Shown here: positions 53,596 to 62,477 of the stretch, in pieces
Numbering within the stretch: position 1 is the first letter of the stretch
Layout: the number at the start of each line of letters is the position of its first letter
From: Candidatus Proximibacter danicus
Lineage (GTDB): Bacteria > Pseudomonadota > Gammaproteobacteria > Burkholderiales > Rhodocyclaceae
Length of the DNA: 64,000 bases
Direction of reading: 5' to 3'
Assembly: GCA_016710885.1 (NCBI GenBank)
Contig: JADJUC010000003.1
Coordinates: 247,523 to 311,522 of the forward strand
The notes under the pieces: generated by a model
Database searches by the model: none
Told to the model about the DNA's origin: nothing
What the model saw: only the letters and a program-made list of their open reading frames with translations
Made by a program: the position numbers and the translations under genes

Positions 53596-54849
53596 ATGTC
53601 GCTGTTCACCCTCGGCATCAACCACCACACTGCTCCGCTGTCCGTGCGCGAGCAGGTGGCGTTCAACGCCGACAAACTTCAACATGCCCTGGCCGACCTG
53701 ACGCGCGCCAAGCTGGTGCGCGAGGCGGCGATCCTCTCCACCTGCAACCGCACCGAAATCTATTGTGCCGCCGACGACCCCGAAACAGCGGTCCGCTGGC
53801 TGGTGCAATACCATGCCGTCGAGCGTGGCGTCATCGAGCCTTTCGTCTATACCCTGCCGCAGCGCGAGGCGATCCGCCATGCCTTCCGCGTCGCCTCCGG
53901 GCTGGATTCAATGGTCATCGGCGAGCCGCAGATTCTCGGTCAGATGAAAGAGGCGGTGCGTACCGCCGAAGAGGCCGGAACCCTCGGCGTGCATCTGCAC
54001 AAGATGTTCCAGCGCGCCTTCGCGGTGGCCAAGGAGGTGCGTTCGACCACGGCCATCGGTGCCAATGTCGTCTCCATGGCAGCGGCCGGAGTGCGGCTCG
54101 CTGAACGGATTTTTGAGCGCATTTCGGACCAGCGCATTCTCTTCGTCGGTGCCGGCGAAATGATCGAATTGTGCGCGACGCACTTCGCCGCCCGGCAGCC
54201 CAAGGAAATTGTCATCGCCAACCGCACGCTGGAGCGCGGGCGTGTGCTGGCCGAACGCTTTGGCGGCTCGGTCATGCGGCTGGATGAAATCGCCGACCGC
54301 CTCGGCCATTTCGATATCGTCGTTTCCTGCACCGGCAGCCCCTTGCCGATCATTGGCCTGGGCATGGTCGAACGTGCCATCAAGCTGCGTCGCCACCGGC
54401 CGATGTTCATGGTCGATCTGGCGGTGCCGCGCGATATCGAGGTCGAGGTCGGCGAGATGGACGACGTCTTTCTCTACACGGTCGATGACCTTGCACAGGT
54501 CGTCGAGTCCGGGCTGGAGTCTCGTCAGGCGGCTGTGGTCGAGGCCGAGGCGATCATTGCGACACAGGTGGAGACCTTCATTTCCTGGCTCGAAACCCGC
54601 GATGCCGTGCCGTTGATCCGCTCCCTCCGCGACGCTGCCGAACGCGCACGCCGTCACGAGTTCGAGCATGCGCTGAAAATGCTGGCAAAAGGCGAAAGCC
54701 CGGAGAAAGTGCTCGACCAGCTCTCGCACCGCCTGACCAATAAATTCCTGCATGCCCCGACACAAACGCTGAACTCGGCCGAAGCCGAGGAACGCGAAAC
54801 CCTCCGCAACGCCGCTGCGCGCCTCTTTCATCTGCACGGCGGCGAGTAG
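53596..54849 (+). CDS. hemA: Glutamyl-tRNA reductase
   Basis: NADPH-dependent reduction of Glu-tRNA to glutamate semialdehyde, the entry to haem and other tetrapyrroles. Begins MSLFTLGINHHTAPLSVRE. The catalytic Cys50 is in ILSTCNRTEIYC. Then GLDSMVIGEPQILGQMKEAV, the NADPH fold RILFVGAGEMIELCATHF and MVDLAVPRDIEVEVGEMDDVFLYTVDDL. 417 residues. The C-terminal dimerisation helix is present. Followed at 122 bases by prfA, as in E. coli hemA-prfA-prmC. Confidence 0.95.
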   Translation: MSLFTLGINHHTAPLSVREQVAFNADKLQHALADLTRAKLVREAAILSTCNRTEIYCAADDPETAVRWLVQYHAVERGVIEPFVYTLPQREAIRHAFRVASGLDSMVIGEPQILGQMKEAVRTAEEAGTLGVHLHKMFQRAFAVAKEVRSTTAIGANVVSMAAAGVRLAERIFERISDQRILFVGAGEMIELCATHFAARQPKEIVIANRTLERGRVLAERFGGSVMRLDEIADRLGHFDIVVSCTGSPLPIIGLGMVERAIKLRRHRPMFMVDLAVPRDIEVEVGEMDDVFLYTVDDLAQVVESGLESRQAAVVEAEAIIATQVETFISWLETRDAVPLIRSLRDAAERARRHEFEHALKMLAKGESPEKVLDQLSHRLTNKFLHAPTQTLNSAEAEERETLRNAAARLFHLHGGE

Positions 54850-54890
54850 CACCTTCTTGCACTGACCATGCATCCGTTAACTGCATCTGA

Positions 54891-54954
54891 CCACAGCGGT
54901 CACGGCGACCACGGCGAAAAGATATTCGCGCCGTGCTCGCCGTGTGCGCTGCGG
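54891..54954. repeat. Intergenic inverted repeat, 9-base tandem arms (element 3)
   Basis: 64 bp between hemA and prfA. Left arm 54891-54916 has CACGGCGAC and CACGGCGA units; right arm 54929-54954 is the reverse complement at 22 of 26 positions; 12-base loop. The unit differs in sequence from elements 1 and 2 (CACAGAGA, CACGGAGAG) but keeps the CAC-GxGA layout, phase and arm length. Confidence 0.75.
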
Positions 54955-54971
54955 TTAATTCTGGTTTTTCC

Positions 54972-56057
54972 ATGAAACAAAGCATCCGCGACAAGCTTGA
55001 TCACCTTACTGGCCGGCTCGAAGAACTCGATCTGCTGCTTTCGGCCGAGGATGCAACGCGCGACATGGAGCAGTTCCGCAAGCTCTCCCGCGAGCGCTCC
55101 GAGATCGAGCCGGTGGTGGTGCTGTTCGGCGATTTTCGCAAGACGGAGTCCGATCTTGCCGAAGCGGAAGCCATGATGTCCGACCCGGACATGAAGGAAT
55201 TTGCCGAAGAGGAAATGAAGGCCGCCAAGGCGCGCCTGCCGGAACTCGAAATCGATCTGCAGAAACTCCTGCTGCCGAAAGACCCCAACGACGAACGCAA
55301 CGTCATCCTCGAAATCCGTGCCGGCACCGGTGGCGACGAGTCGGCGCTGTTTGCTGGCAGTCTGTTCCGCATGTATGCCCGCTATGCCGAGCGTCAGCGC
55401 TGGCAGGTGGAGGTGATGTCGGCGAGCGAATCCGATCTTGGCGGCTACAAGGAAGTCATCGCGCGCATCGTCGCCCCTAATGGGCAAGGCGCCTACTCGC
55501 GGCTCAAGTTCGAATCCGGTGGTCACCGTGTGCAGCGGGTGCCGGAAACCGAAACGCAGGGACGTATCCACACCTCGGCTTGCACCGTCGCGGTGATGCC
55601 GGAAGCCGACGAACTCGAAGAAGTTCAGATCAACAACGCCGACCTGCGCATCGACACCTTCCGCGCCTCGGGGGCCGGCGGCCAGCACATCAACAAGACC
55701 GACTCGGCGGTGCGCCTGACGCATATCCCGACCGGCATCGTCGTCGAATGCCAGGACGGCCGCTCGCAGCACCAGAACAAGGCGCAGGCCATGCGTGTGC
55801 TGGCGGCACGCATCAACGACGCGCAGACCCGGGCGGCGCAGGCCAAGGAAGCCGCGCACAGGAAGAGCCTGATCGGCAGCGGCGACCGTTCCGAGCGCAT
55901 CCGCACCTACAACTTCCCGCAGGGCCGTGTCACCGACCACCGCATCAACCTGACGCTGTACAAGATCGATTCGATCATGGACGGCGACATGGACGAGTTG
56001 CTGACGGCGCTCAACACCGAACATCAAGCCGAACAACTGGCAGCCTTGGCCGAGTAG
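54972..56057 (+). CDS. prfA: Peptide chain release factor 1
   Basis: Ends translation at UAA and UAG. The start at ATG 54972 (MKQSIRDKLDHLTGRLEELD) is preferred over an earlier in-frame one that lies in the inverted repeat. The stop-codon-reading tripeptide is PET in HRVQRVPETETQGRIHTSAC, a known variant of PxT. The catalytic GGQ is in ASGAGGQHINKTDSAVRLTH. SGDRSERIRTYNFPQGRVTDHRINLTL follows. 361 residues. The next gene, prmC, methylates this Gln. Confidence 0.95.
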   Translation: MKQSIRDKLDHLTGRLEELDLLLSAEDATRDMEQFRKLSRERSEIEPVVVLFGDFRKTESDLAEAEAMMSDPDMKEFAEEEMKAAKARLPELEIDLQKLLLPKDPNDERNVILEIRAGTGGDESALFAGSLFRMYARYAERQRWQVEVMSASESDLGGYKEVIARIVAPNGQGAYSRLKFESGGHRVQRVPETETQGRIHTSACTVAVMPEADELEEVQINNADLRIDTFRASGAGGQHINKTDSAVRLTHIPTGIVVECQDGRSQHQNKAQAMRVLAARINDAQTRAAQAKEAAHRKSLIGSGDRSERIRTYNFPQGRVTDHRINLTLYKIDSIMDGDMDELLTALNTEHQAEQLAALAE

Positions 56058-56064
56058 AACCGCG

Positions 56065-56970
56065 GTGAGCAACGCATTGCCGAACCAATCGCAGACGCTT
56101 CGCGCCGCCGTCGAGCAGGTGCGCCGCCGCGTGCCGCGCCTCGATGCCCGCTTGTTGATCCAGCACCTGCTCGGCATCAGCCATGCGCAATATCTCGCCG
56201 ACCCCGACCGCAGCCTGTCGGCAGATCAGGTAGAAGCCTTCATGTCGCTGGTGCTGCGCCGCGAGCGCGGCGAGCCGGTGGCCTACCTGTTGGGCGAGAA
56301 GGATTTTTACAGCCGGACTTTTCGCGTCACCGCCGATGTGCTGATCCCGCGTCCGGATACCGAACTGATCGTGACGCTGGCGCTGAAGCGGCTGAAGGCG
56401 CTGACCTGGCCGCGCGTGCTCGATCTTGGTACGGGTAGTGGCGCCATCGCCGTGACACTGGCCTGCGAACATCCTGAAGCGGCAATCACGGCGGTCGATG
56501 TTTCTCCCGCGGCGCTTGCTGTCGCCAGGGAAAATGCCGAACGTCTCGGCGGCAAGGTGCGTTTTGTCGAGAGTGACTGGTTCGCCGCGCTTCGGAGTGC
56601 TGACAAGTGCAGTGACAACTCCGGCGCCAACTGCGAGACTTTCGAGCTGGTCGTCGCCAATCCGCCCTATGTCGCTGCGCGTGATCCCCACTTGTTGCAG
56701 GATGGCCTGCCCTTCGAACCCGATCTGGCGCTGACCGACGGTGCCGATGGCCTTTCCTGCATCCGTCGCATCATTGCCGAAGCCCCGCCCCATCTTGTCG
56801 CCGGTGCGCCGCTGCTGATCGAGCATGGCTATGACCAGGCCGAAGCCGTCCGCGCCCTGTTTGCCGCCGCCGGCTACCGCGATATTTCTACCTGGCAGGA
56901 TCTTTCCGGCGTTGATCGTGTCACAGGTGCTTGCCTGCCTGATGCCGGCACGGCTAAAATAGCCGACTGA
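56065..56970 (+). CDS. prmC: Release factor glutamine methyltransferase
   Basis: SAM-dependent methylation of the GGQ glutamine in RF1 and RF2. GTG start 7 bases after prfA. PrmC helical domain (LDARLLIQHLLGISHAQYLADPD), GEPVAYLLGEKDFYSRTFRVTADVLIPRPDTE, SAM motif LDLGTGSGAIAVTLA and catalytic NPPY in LVVANPPYVAARDPHL. 301 residues, slightly long because of a short insertion (about residues 180-188) before the catalytic motif. Confidence 0.94.
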   Translation: MSNALPNQSQTLRAAVEQVRRRVPRLDARLLIQHLLGISHAQYLADPDRSLSADQVEAFMSLVLRRERGEPVAYLLGEKDFYSRTFRVTADVLIPRPDTELIVTLALKRLKALTWPRVLDLGTGSGAIAVTLACEHPEAAITAVDVSPAALAVARENAERLGGKVRFVESDWFAALRSADKCSDNSGANCETFELVVANPPYVAARDPHLLQDGLPFEPDLALTDGADGLSCIRRIIAEAPPHLVAGAPLLIEHGYDQAEAVRALFAAAGYRDISTWQDLSGVDRVTGACLPDAGTAKIAD

Positions 56971-57010
56971 ATCACTCAACTATTATCACGGATTTTCCCA
57001 GGAGTTCAGC

Positions 57011-57334
57011 ATGGACGTTCAAGCCCTTATCAACGAACAAGTGACCGGCAACCCGGTGGTGCTTTACATGAAAGGTTCGCCGCAGTTCCCGCAGTGCGGC
57101 TTTTCCGCCCGCGCCGTGCAGATTCTCAATGCCTGCGGCGTCAACAAGTTTTTCAGCGTCAATGTGCTGGAGAACCCGGAAATCCGTGCCGGCATCAAGG
57201 ATTACGCCAACTGGCCGACCATTCCTCAGCTTTTCGTCAATGGCGAGTTTGTTGGTGGGTCGGACATCATGACCGAGATGTATCAGGAAGGTGAATTGCA
57301 AAAACTGCTGGAAGGCCTGGCCGACGCTGCTTGA
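57011..57334 (+). CDS. grxD: Monothiol glutaredoxin
   Basis: Binds and carries [2Fe-2S] clusters with glutathione. AGGAG stands before the ATG. Active site CGFS in SPQFPQCGFSARAVQIL, then WPTIPQLFVNGEFVGGSDIMTEMYQEGEL. 107 residues. It has its own terminator and follows prmC by 40 bases. Confidence 0.95.
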   Translation: MDVQALINEQVTGNPVVLYMKGSPQFPQCGFSARAVQILNACGVNKFFSVNVLENPEIRAGIKDYANWPTIPQLFVNGEFVGGSDIMTEMYQEGELQKLLEGLADAA

Positions 57335-57357
57335 TCGGCTGGTTTTGTAGCGCCAAG

Positions 57358-57381
57358 CAAGGGAGGCTGAGGCCTCCCTTG
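57358..57381 (+). terminator. Hairpin terminator of grxD
   Basis: Ten-bp stem CAAGGGAGGC / GCCTCCCTTG with TGAG loop, 24 bases past the stop. The following TCGTTTGTC is only weakly T-rich, so termination may be partial. Confidence 0.6.
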
Positions 57382-57440
57382 TCGTTTGTCCCGCGTGTTG
57401 TCCGGATAGAATGCAGGTTCCACCTTTGCCTGCCGAAACC

Positions 57441-57956
57441 ATGACTCTTCGATGCTGCGTTTTTCTTTTTGCACTGGCCCTGTCCGGTTGTGCCGCCTAT
57501 TCCGGCGCCGGGCTGAAACCCGGTACCTCGACCGAAGCCGAAGTGCGGGCATTGATGGGCGTACCGGCCATGCACTGGGATATTCCCGGTGGTGGCAGGC
57601 AGCTCGCCTATTCGCGTGGGCCAGCAGGTTTTCAGACCTACATGGTCTTCATCGATGCCGCCGGCAAGCTGGAACGCACGGTCAATGTGCTGCGGCAGGA
57701 ATCCTTTGCCAAGGTGCAGCCGGGCATGACACAGGCGCAGGTGCTGCAACTGCTGGGGCCGCCGGAGCCGAGGTGGGAAGCCTACTTCAAGGCGCGCGAC
57801 GAGCTGGTCTGGGAGTGGCGCTTCTGCGATAGCTGGAATCAGGCCGCGCGCTTCGATGTGCTGTTCGACGGCACTACGAAGATCGTGCGCACCGCCTATT
57901 CGTGGCAGGAAAGCCAGAAATCCAACTACCCGATTTCCTGCGGGCAGTCGGAGTAG
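57441..57956 (+). CDS. Lipoprotein with BamE/SmpA-like repeats
   Basis: The ATG at 57441 (MTLRCCVFLFALALSGCAAYSG) begins a lipoprotein signal with lipobox LSGC. The mature part has two BamE-like units: LKPGTSTEAEVRALMGVPAMHW and VQPGMTQAQVLQLLGPPEPRW. Such domains occur in small outer-membrane lipoproteins such as BamE. 171 residues. The role is not known; participation in outer-membrane assembly is inference. Confidence 0.75.
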   Translation: MTLRCCVFLFALALSGCAAYSGAGLKPGTSTEAEVRALMGVPAMHWDIPGGGRQLAYSRGPAGFQTYMVFIDAAGKLERTVNVLRQESFAKVQPGMTQAQVLQLLGPPEPRWEAYFKARDELVWEWRFCDSWNQAARFDVLFDGTTKIVRTAYSWQESQKSNYPISCGQSE

Positions 57957-57971
57957 GCGCAGGCGCAGGGT

Positions 57972-59258
57972 TTAGAACGCCGCCAGTCGTTGGTTGGCTA
58001 GCGTCAGGCGGTTGGCCAGCACTTCGAGGAAGCTCTGGTAGAAGTGCATGCGGCAGGTTTCCGAGGCGCGTTTGAGCGTTTCGCCGCGCACGGTAATCAC
58101 CTTCGATTCGGTCAGCGCCACGACATCGGCGCCGCGTAGCTGCGTTGCCTTGCTGATCACCGCCATTTCGCCGAAGCAGTCGCCCGCCGTCAGCAGGTTG
58201 AGAATCTTGCCGTTCTTGGTGACCTTCAGTTCGCCTTCGGCGAGGAAGCAGAAGAAATCGCCGGGCTCGCCGTCGTGCATGATGACTTCAGCGGGCGGTA
58301 CATTTCGCCACTGCGAAAAACGTACGACCTCCCAGATCTCCACATCGCTGAAGTCGTTGAAGAAGGGCAGGGCGCGCAGCGTGTCGAATTTCTCCGACTC
58401 GGCAAATTCGCGCGTCGGGGCTTTCACTGCCTTGTTGCGAAAAGCCTGCGCCAGATCGTGGGCGAACTCTTCCCAGGTCTGGTAGCGATCTTCCAGATCC
58501 TTGGCCATGGCCTTGGAAACGATGCCGTCGATTGCCGCCGGAATATTCTTGCGCAATTGCGAAACTGCCGTCGGTGGCGTGTTGATGATCTGGTAGACCA
58601 TGTTGTAGTTGTTGCTGGCCTGAAACGGCAACTGGCCAGTCAGCATCTGGTACATGACCACGCCCAGCGAATAGATGTCGGTGCGGTGGTCCAGCGTCAA
58701 TTCCTTGACCTGCTGCGGCGACATGTAGGCCGGTGAGCCGATGCCAGAAACCTGGGTGTGATCGACATCGGCAGTGATGGCTGCACCGAAATCGGAAATT
58801 TTGATGTCGCCTGACGAGGCGTCGTTGCCAACAATCAGGATGTTGGCCGGCTTGATGTCGCGGTGCGTGATGCCGAGGCGGAAAGCAAAATCCAGCGCTC
58901 GCGTGCACTTGAAAATGATTTCGACAACGCGCTCAACGGGCAGCAGCTTCTTTTCGCCGCAGAACATTTCCAGCGTGCCGCCGGGAACGTATTCCATGAC
59001 GATGTAACACAGTGCATCGGCAACCACCGCGTCGTAAATCTGCACGATGTGCGGGTGATTGAGCTTGCCGACCAGCGACGCTTCGTTGAGGAACAGGTGG
59101 GTGTAGAGCTTGCCGCGCTCCGGATCCTTGAGAATCTGCGGAAATACGACCTTGATCGCCACGTCGCGCTTGGCGAAGGGGTCACGTCCGAGATAAACAG
59201 TGGACGAGGCGCCTTGCCCGATTTCACGGGTGACCTCGTATTTGCCGATCTTCTGCAT
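57972..59258 (-). CDS. Ser/Thr protein kinase with C-terminal cyclic-nucleotide-binding domain
   Basis: Eukaryotic-type kinase: G-loop GQGASSTVYLG (residues 14-24), Lys36 in VAIKVV, HRDIKPANIL (132-141), DFG at 156-158, GSPAYMSPQQV, DIYSLGVVMYQMLTG. All catalytic residues are intact. A cNMP barrel occupies about residues 310-425 (IMHDGEPGDFFCFLAEGELKVTKNGK, GDCFGEMAVIS). There is no membrane segment, so it is cytoplasmic. The start MQKIGKYEV at 59258 lies 14 bases after the argH stop; an earlier in-frame Met (59297) would overlap argH. A cyclic nucleotide may control kinase activity. 428 residues. Confidence 0.88.
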   Translation of the reverse strand: MQKIGKYEVTREIGQGASSTVYLGRDPFAKRDVAIKVVFPQILKDPERGKLYTHLFLNEASLVGKLNHPHIVQIYDAVVADALCYIVMEYVPGGTLEMFCGEKKLLPVERVVEIIFKCTRALDFAFRLGITHRDIKPANILIVGNDASSGDIKISDFGAAITADVDHTQVSGIGSPAYMSPQQVKELTLDHRTDIYSLGVVMYQMLTGQLPFQASNNYNMVYQIINTPPTAVSQLRKNIPAAIDGIVSKAMAKDLEDRYQTWEEFAHDLAQAFRNKAVKAPTREFAESEKFDTLRALPFFNDFSDVEIWEVVRFSQWRNVPPAEVIMHDGEPGDFFCFLAEGELKVTKNGKILNLLTAGDCFGEMAVISKATQLRGADVVALTESKVITVRGETLKRASETCRMHFYQSFLEVLANRLTLANQRLAAF

Positions 59259-59271
59259 CGGCGGGGTGCGC

Positions 59272-60660
59272 TTAGAGACGGCCACGAGCGCGGGCAATGG
59301 CGGCCCGAACCTGGTTCGGGGCGGTGCCGCCGATATGGTCGCGGGCCGCCAGCGAGCCTTCCACGGTCAGCACGGCAAACACATCATCGGCGACCAGCGG
59401 CGAGAACGCCTGCAGATCGGAGAGCGAGAGCTGCGGCAGATCGACGCCCAGTTCCTCAGCGCGCTTCACCGCCAGGCCGACCGCCTCGTGTGCATCGCGG
59501 AAGGGCAGGCCCTTCTTGGTCAGGTAGTCGGCGAGGTCGGTCGCCGTGGCGAACCCCTGCGTCAGCGCGTTGCGCATGTTTTCGGGGCGCGCCTCGATGC
59601 CGCCCATCATGTCGGCGAAGATGCGCAACGTGTCCGTTACCGTGTCGGCGGTGTCGAACAGCGGTTCCTTGTCTTCCTGGTTGTCCTTGTTGTAGGCCAG
59701 CGGCTGGCCCTTCATCAGCGTCAGCATGGCGATCAGGCTGCCGTTCACGCGGCCGGTCTTGCCGCGTGCCAGCTCGGGAACGTCCGGGTTCTTTTTCTGC
59801 GGCATGATCGAAGAGCCGGTGCAGAAACGGTCGGCGATCTTGACGAAGCCGAAGCGCGGGTTCATCCACAGCACCAGTTCTTCCGAGAAGCGCGAGAAGT
59901 GCGTCATCAGCAATGCGGCGGCGGCGCAGAATTCGATGCCGAAGTCGCGGTCGGAGACGGCATCCAGCGAGTTCTCGCAGACGCCGTCGAAGCCCAGTTC
60001 CTTGGCGACGAATTCGCGGTCGATCGGGTAGGTGGTGCCGGCCAGTGCGGCGGCGCCCAGCGGCAGGCGGTTGACGCGCTTGCGGCAATCGGCGAAGCGC
60101 TCCTTGTCGCGCTGGGTCATCTCGAAGTAGGCCATCAGGTGGTGGCCGAAGGTCACCGGCTGCGCCACCTGCAGGTGCGTCGAGCCGGGCATCGGCGTCG
60201 CCGCTTCCTTCTCGGCCAGCAGCAGCAGGTTCTCCTGGAACTGGCGGATCAGGACGAGGATGTCGTCGATGGTGTCGCGCAGCCACAGGCGGATGTCGGT
60301 GGCTACCTGGTCGTTGCGCGAGCGGCCGGTGTGCAGGCGCTTACCGGCATCGCCGACCAGCGTGGTCAGGCGCTTCTCGATATTGAGGTGAACGTCTTCG
60401 AGGTCGAGCTGCCATTCGAAGCGGCCGGATTCGATCTCCTCGAACACCTGCTGCATGCCGCGCTCGATATCGGCCAAGTCCTGTGCCGCGATGATGCCCT
60501 GCCTGGCCAGCATCTTCGCGTGGGCCAGCGACCCCCGGATATCCTGCCGCCACATGCGCTTGTCGAAGTCGACCGAGGCCGTGTAGCGTTTGACGAGGTC
60601 GGACATCGGCTCGGAGAAGCGGCCGGCCCACGTGTATTGGGAAGTGTTGTTCTGGCTCAT
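59272..60660 (-). CDS. argH: Argininosuccinate lyase
   Basis: Last step of arginine synthesis, releasing fumarate. The start at 60660 (MSQNNTSQYTWAGRFSEPMSDLVKRYTASVDFD) is the family start; the longer frame runs into the divergent kinase. Motifs are LHTGRSRNDQVATDIRLW, GSTHLQVAQPVTFGHHLMAY and the fumarase-superfamily signature GSSIMPQKKNPDVPEL. 462 residues. Divergent from the algZ/algR-like pair, as in pseudomonads. Confidence 0.96.
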   Translation of the reverse strand: MSQNNTSQYTWAGRFSEPMSDLVKRYTASVDFDKRMWRQDIRGSLAHAKMLARQGIIAAQDLADIERGMQQVFEEIESGRFEWQLDLEDVHLNIEKRLTTLVGDAGKRLHTGRSRNDQVATDIRLWLRDTIDDILVLIRQFQENLLLLAEKEAATPMPGSTHLQVAQPVTFGHHLMAYFEMTQRDKERFADCRKRVNRLPLGAAALAGTTYPIDREFVAKELGFDGVCENSLDAVSDRDFGIEFCAAAALLMTHFSRFSEELVLWMNPRFGFVKIADRFCTGSSIMPQKKNPDVPELARGKTGRVNGSLIAMLTLMKGQPLAYNKDNQEDKEPLFDTADTVTDTLRIFADMMGGIEARPENMRNALTQGFATATDLADYLTKKGLPFRDAHEAVGLAVKRAEELGVDLPQLSLSDLQAFSPLVADDVFAVLTVEGSLAARDHIGGTAPNQVRAAIARARGRL

Positions 60661-60714
60661 GATATCTGGATGGTTGTCGGCTAGAATGACCTGAAATAAA
60701 GCCATTTCAAAGAG

Positions 60715-61725
60715 ATGCCAAGTATAAAGCAAAACCCTGCCAGCCAAAGGTTGCCGGACTTCCGCAACCTGGGCGTGATGTTGCGCCTGCTGCTCGGCGT
60801 CAACCTGCTGGCGCTGGCTGCCGCGCTGTTGCTGGGGCCGGGTATTCGCGGCTGGCCAATGCGCTTCATCGAACTCGCGGCATGGGTCGAGCCGCAATTA
60901 CTGGCTGCGCTGCTGCTGCTGGCATTGCTGCGCAACCTGCTGTGGCGTCTGCCCTTGCGCGTGGGCTACGTGCTGGTGATGGCGCTGCTGATGATCCAGG
61001 CGGCCTTGTTTGCCGATTTCTGGCGTTTCATGGGCTTTGTCGATGGCGGCTGGAAACCATGCTGCGCGCGGCGCTGCTTCGCCGGCTTTGTCACCCTGGT
61101 GCTGCTTGGCTACTTCCATCTGCGGGCCGCCGCTCTTTCCCCTGCACTTACCGAGGCTCGCCTGCAGGCACTGACCGCCCGCATCCGCCCGCACTTCCTC
61201 TTCAACAGCCTCAACGCCGTGCTCTCCTTGATCCGAGCCGAACCCAAGCGTGCCGAGCATGCACTGGAGGAGTTGGCCGAGTTGTTCCGCGCGCTGATGC
61301 GCGACAACCGCGACCTGGTGCCGCTGGCCGACGAAATCGCCCTCTGCCGCCAGTACCTCGATCTGTAAAAACTGCGCCTCGGCGAGCGCCTCAAGGTCGA
61401 GTGGGAAATCGACGACATGCCCGGCGAAATCAATGTGCCGGCACTGATGTTGCAGCCGCTGCTGGAAAACGCGGTCTATCATGGCATCGAGCCGGCCGAG
61501 ACGCCGGGCGTCATTAGTATCCATTTCGCTCGCCGCGGAAATGAGCTGGTGATCGCCCTTGAAAATCCTGTCTGTGCCAGCGGTTCCCACCAGGCGGGCA
61601 ACCGCATGGCGCTGGCCAATATCCGCGAGCGCCTGGCGCTCCACTACGACCTGGAGGCGCGGCTGGAGGCCAAGGAAGAAAACGGAATCTACACGGTGCA
61701 CATGGTGCTGCCATGCCGGAACTGA
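60715..61725 (+). pseudogene. AlgZ/LytS-family sensor histidine kinase with in-frame stop
   Basis: Membrane histidine kinase: four to five hydrophobic segments in residues 22-135, then the His-kinase motif RIRPHFLFNSLNAVLSLIR (His160), and an ATPase lobe LQPLLENAVYHGIEPAETPG. Codon 218 is TAA (61366-61368) in the sequence DL-stop-KLRLGERLKVEWEID; homologues have Glu there, so GAA changed to TAA is the simplest explanation. Upstream and downstream parts are in the same frame, giving 336 residues if read through. As written, the ATP-binding lobe is lost. The response regulator overlaps its end by 13 bases. Confidence 0.8.
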
Positions 61726-62477
61726 AAATACTGATTGTCGACGACGAGGCGCCCGCACGCTCGCGGCTGCGCGAGTTGCTCGCCGACGTGGCTGCCGAGG
61801 TACCGAATGTGGTGGTCGGCGAGGCCGAGAATGGCGTCGCGGGGCTGGCGCTGGCCGACAGCGAAACGCCGGATATCGTCCTGCTCGACATCCGCATGCC
61901 GAAGATGGATGGCATTGAACTGGCGCAGCATCTGGCCAGGCTGCCGCAGCCGCCGGCGGTGATCTTTGCTACGGCCTACGACGCCTATGCCATGCAGGCC
62001 TTCGATCTCAATGCGGTCGACTACCTGCTCAAGCCCGTGCGTGCGCAGCGTCTGGCTGCCGCCTTGTCCAAGGCGCGGGTGCTGCATCCACCAGCGCTGG
62101 CCGTGCTGCAGGGTTTGCAACCGGAGGGGCGCAGCCATCTTTCCTGCCACGAGCGCGGTCGTCTGCTGCTGATCCCGGTGGCTGAAGTGCTTTACCTGAA
62201 AGCCGACCTCAAATACGTCACGGCACGCACGCATGAACGCGAATACCTGCTCGACGAATCGCTGACCCATCTCGAGACCGAATTTGCCGTGCGCTTCATC
62301 CGTCTGCACCGCAGCGTGCTGGTTGCGCGCGAGGCCATCGTCGGCTTCGAGCGGAACAGTGCCGACGATGCCGATACCCACTGGCTGGCGCTGGTGCGCG
62401 ATATTGCCGAAAAACTGCCGGTGAGCCGGCGTCAGTGGCCGCTGGTCAAATCCTATGCAAGGCAGCTTTCCACATGA
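61713..62477 (+). CDS. LytTR-family response regulator (AlgR-like)
   Basis: 254 residues. Receiver domain with Asp10/Asp11, phospho-Asp59 in IVLLDIRMPKMDG and Lys107 in VDYLLKPVR; then a LytTR DNA-binding domain (LLLIPVAEVLYLKADLKYVTARTHEREYLLDESLTHLE, FIRLHRSVLVAREAIVGFER). It pairs with the preceding kinase, and its position next to argH mirrors Pseudomonas fimS-algR. Targets are unknown here. Its stop overlaps the channel gene by ATGA. Confidence 0.9.
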   Translation: MPELKILIVDDEAPARSRLRELLADVAAEVPNVVVGEAENGVAGLALADSETPDIVLLDIRMPKMDGIELAQHLARLPQPPAVIFATAYDAYAMQAFDLNAVDYLLKPVRAQRLAAALSKARVLHPPALAVLQGLQPEGRSHLSCHERGRLLLIPVAEVLYLKADLKYVTARTHEREYLLDESLTHLETEFAVRFIRLHRSVLVAREAIVGFERNSADDADTHWLALVRDIAEKLPVSRRQWPLVKSYARQLST

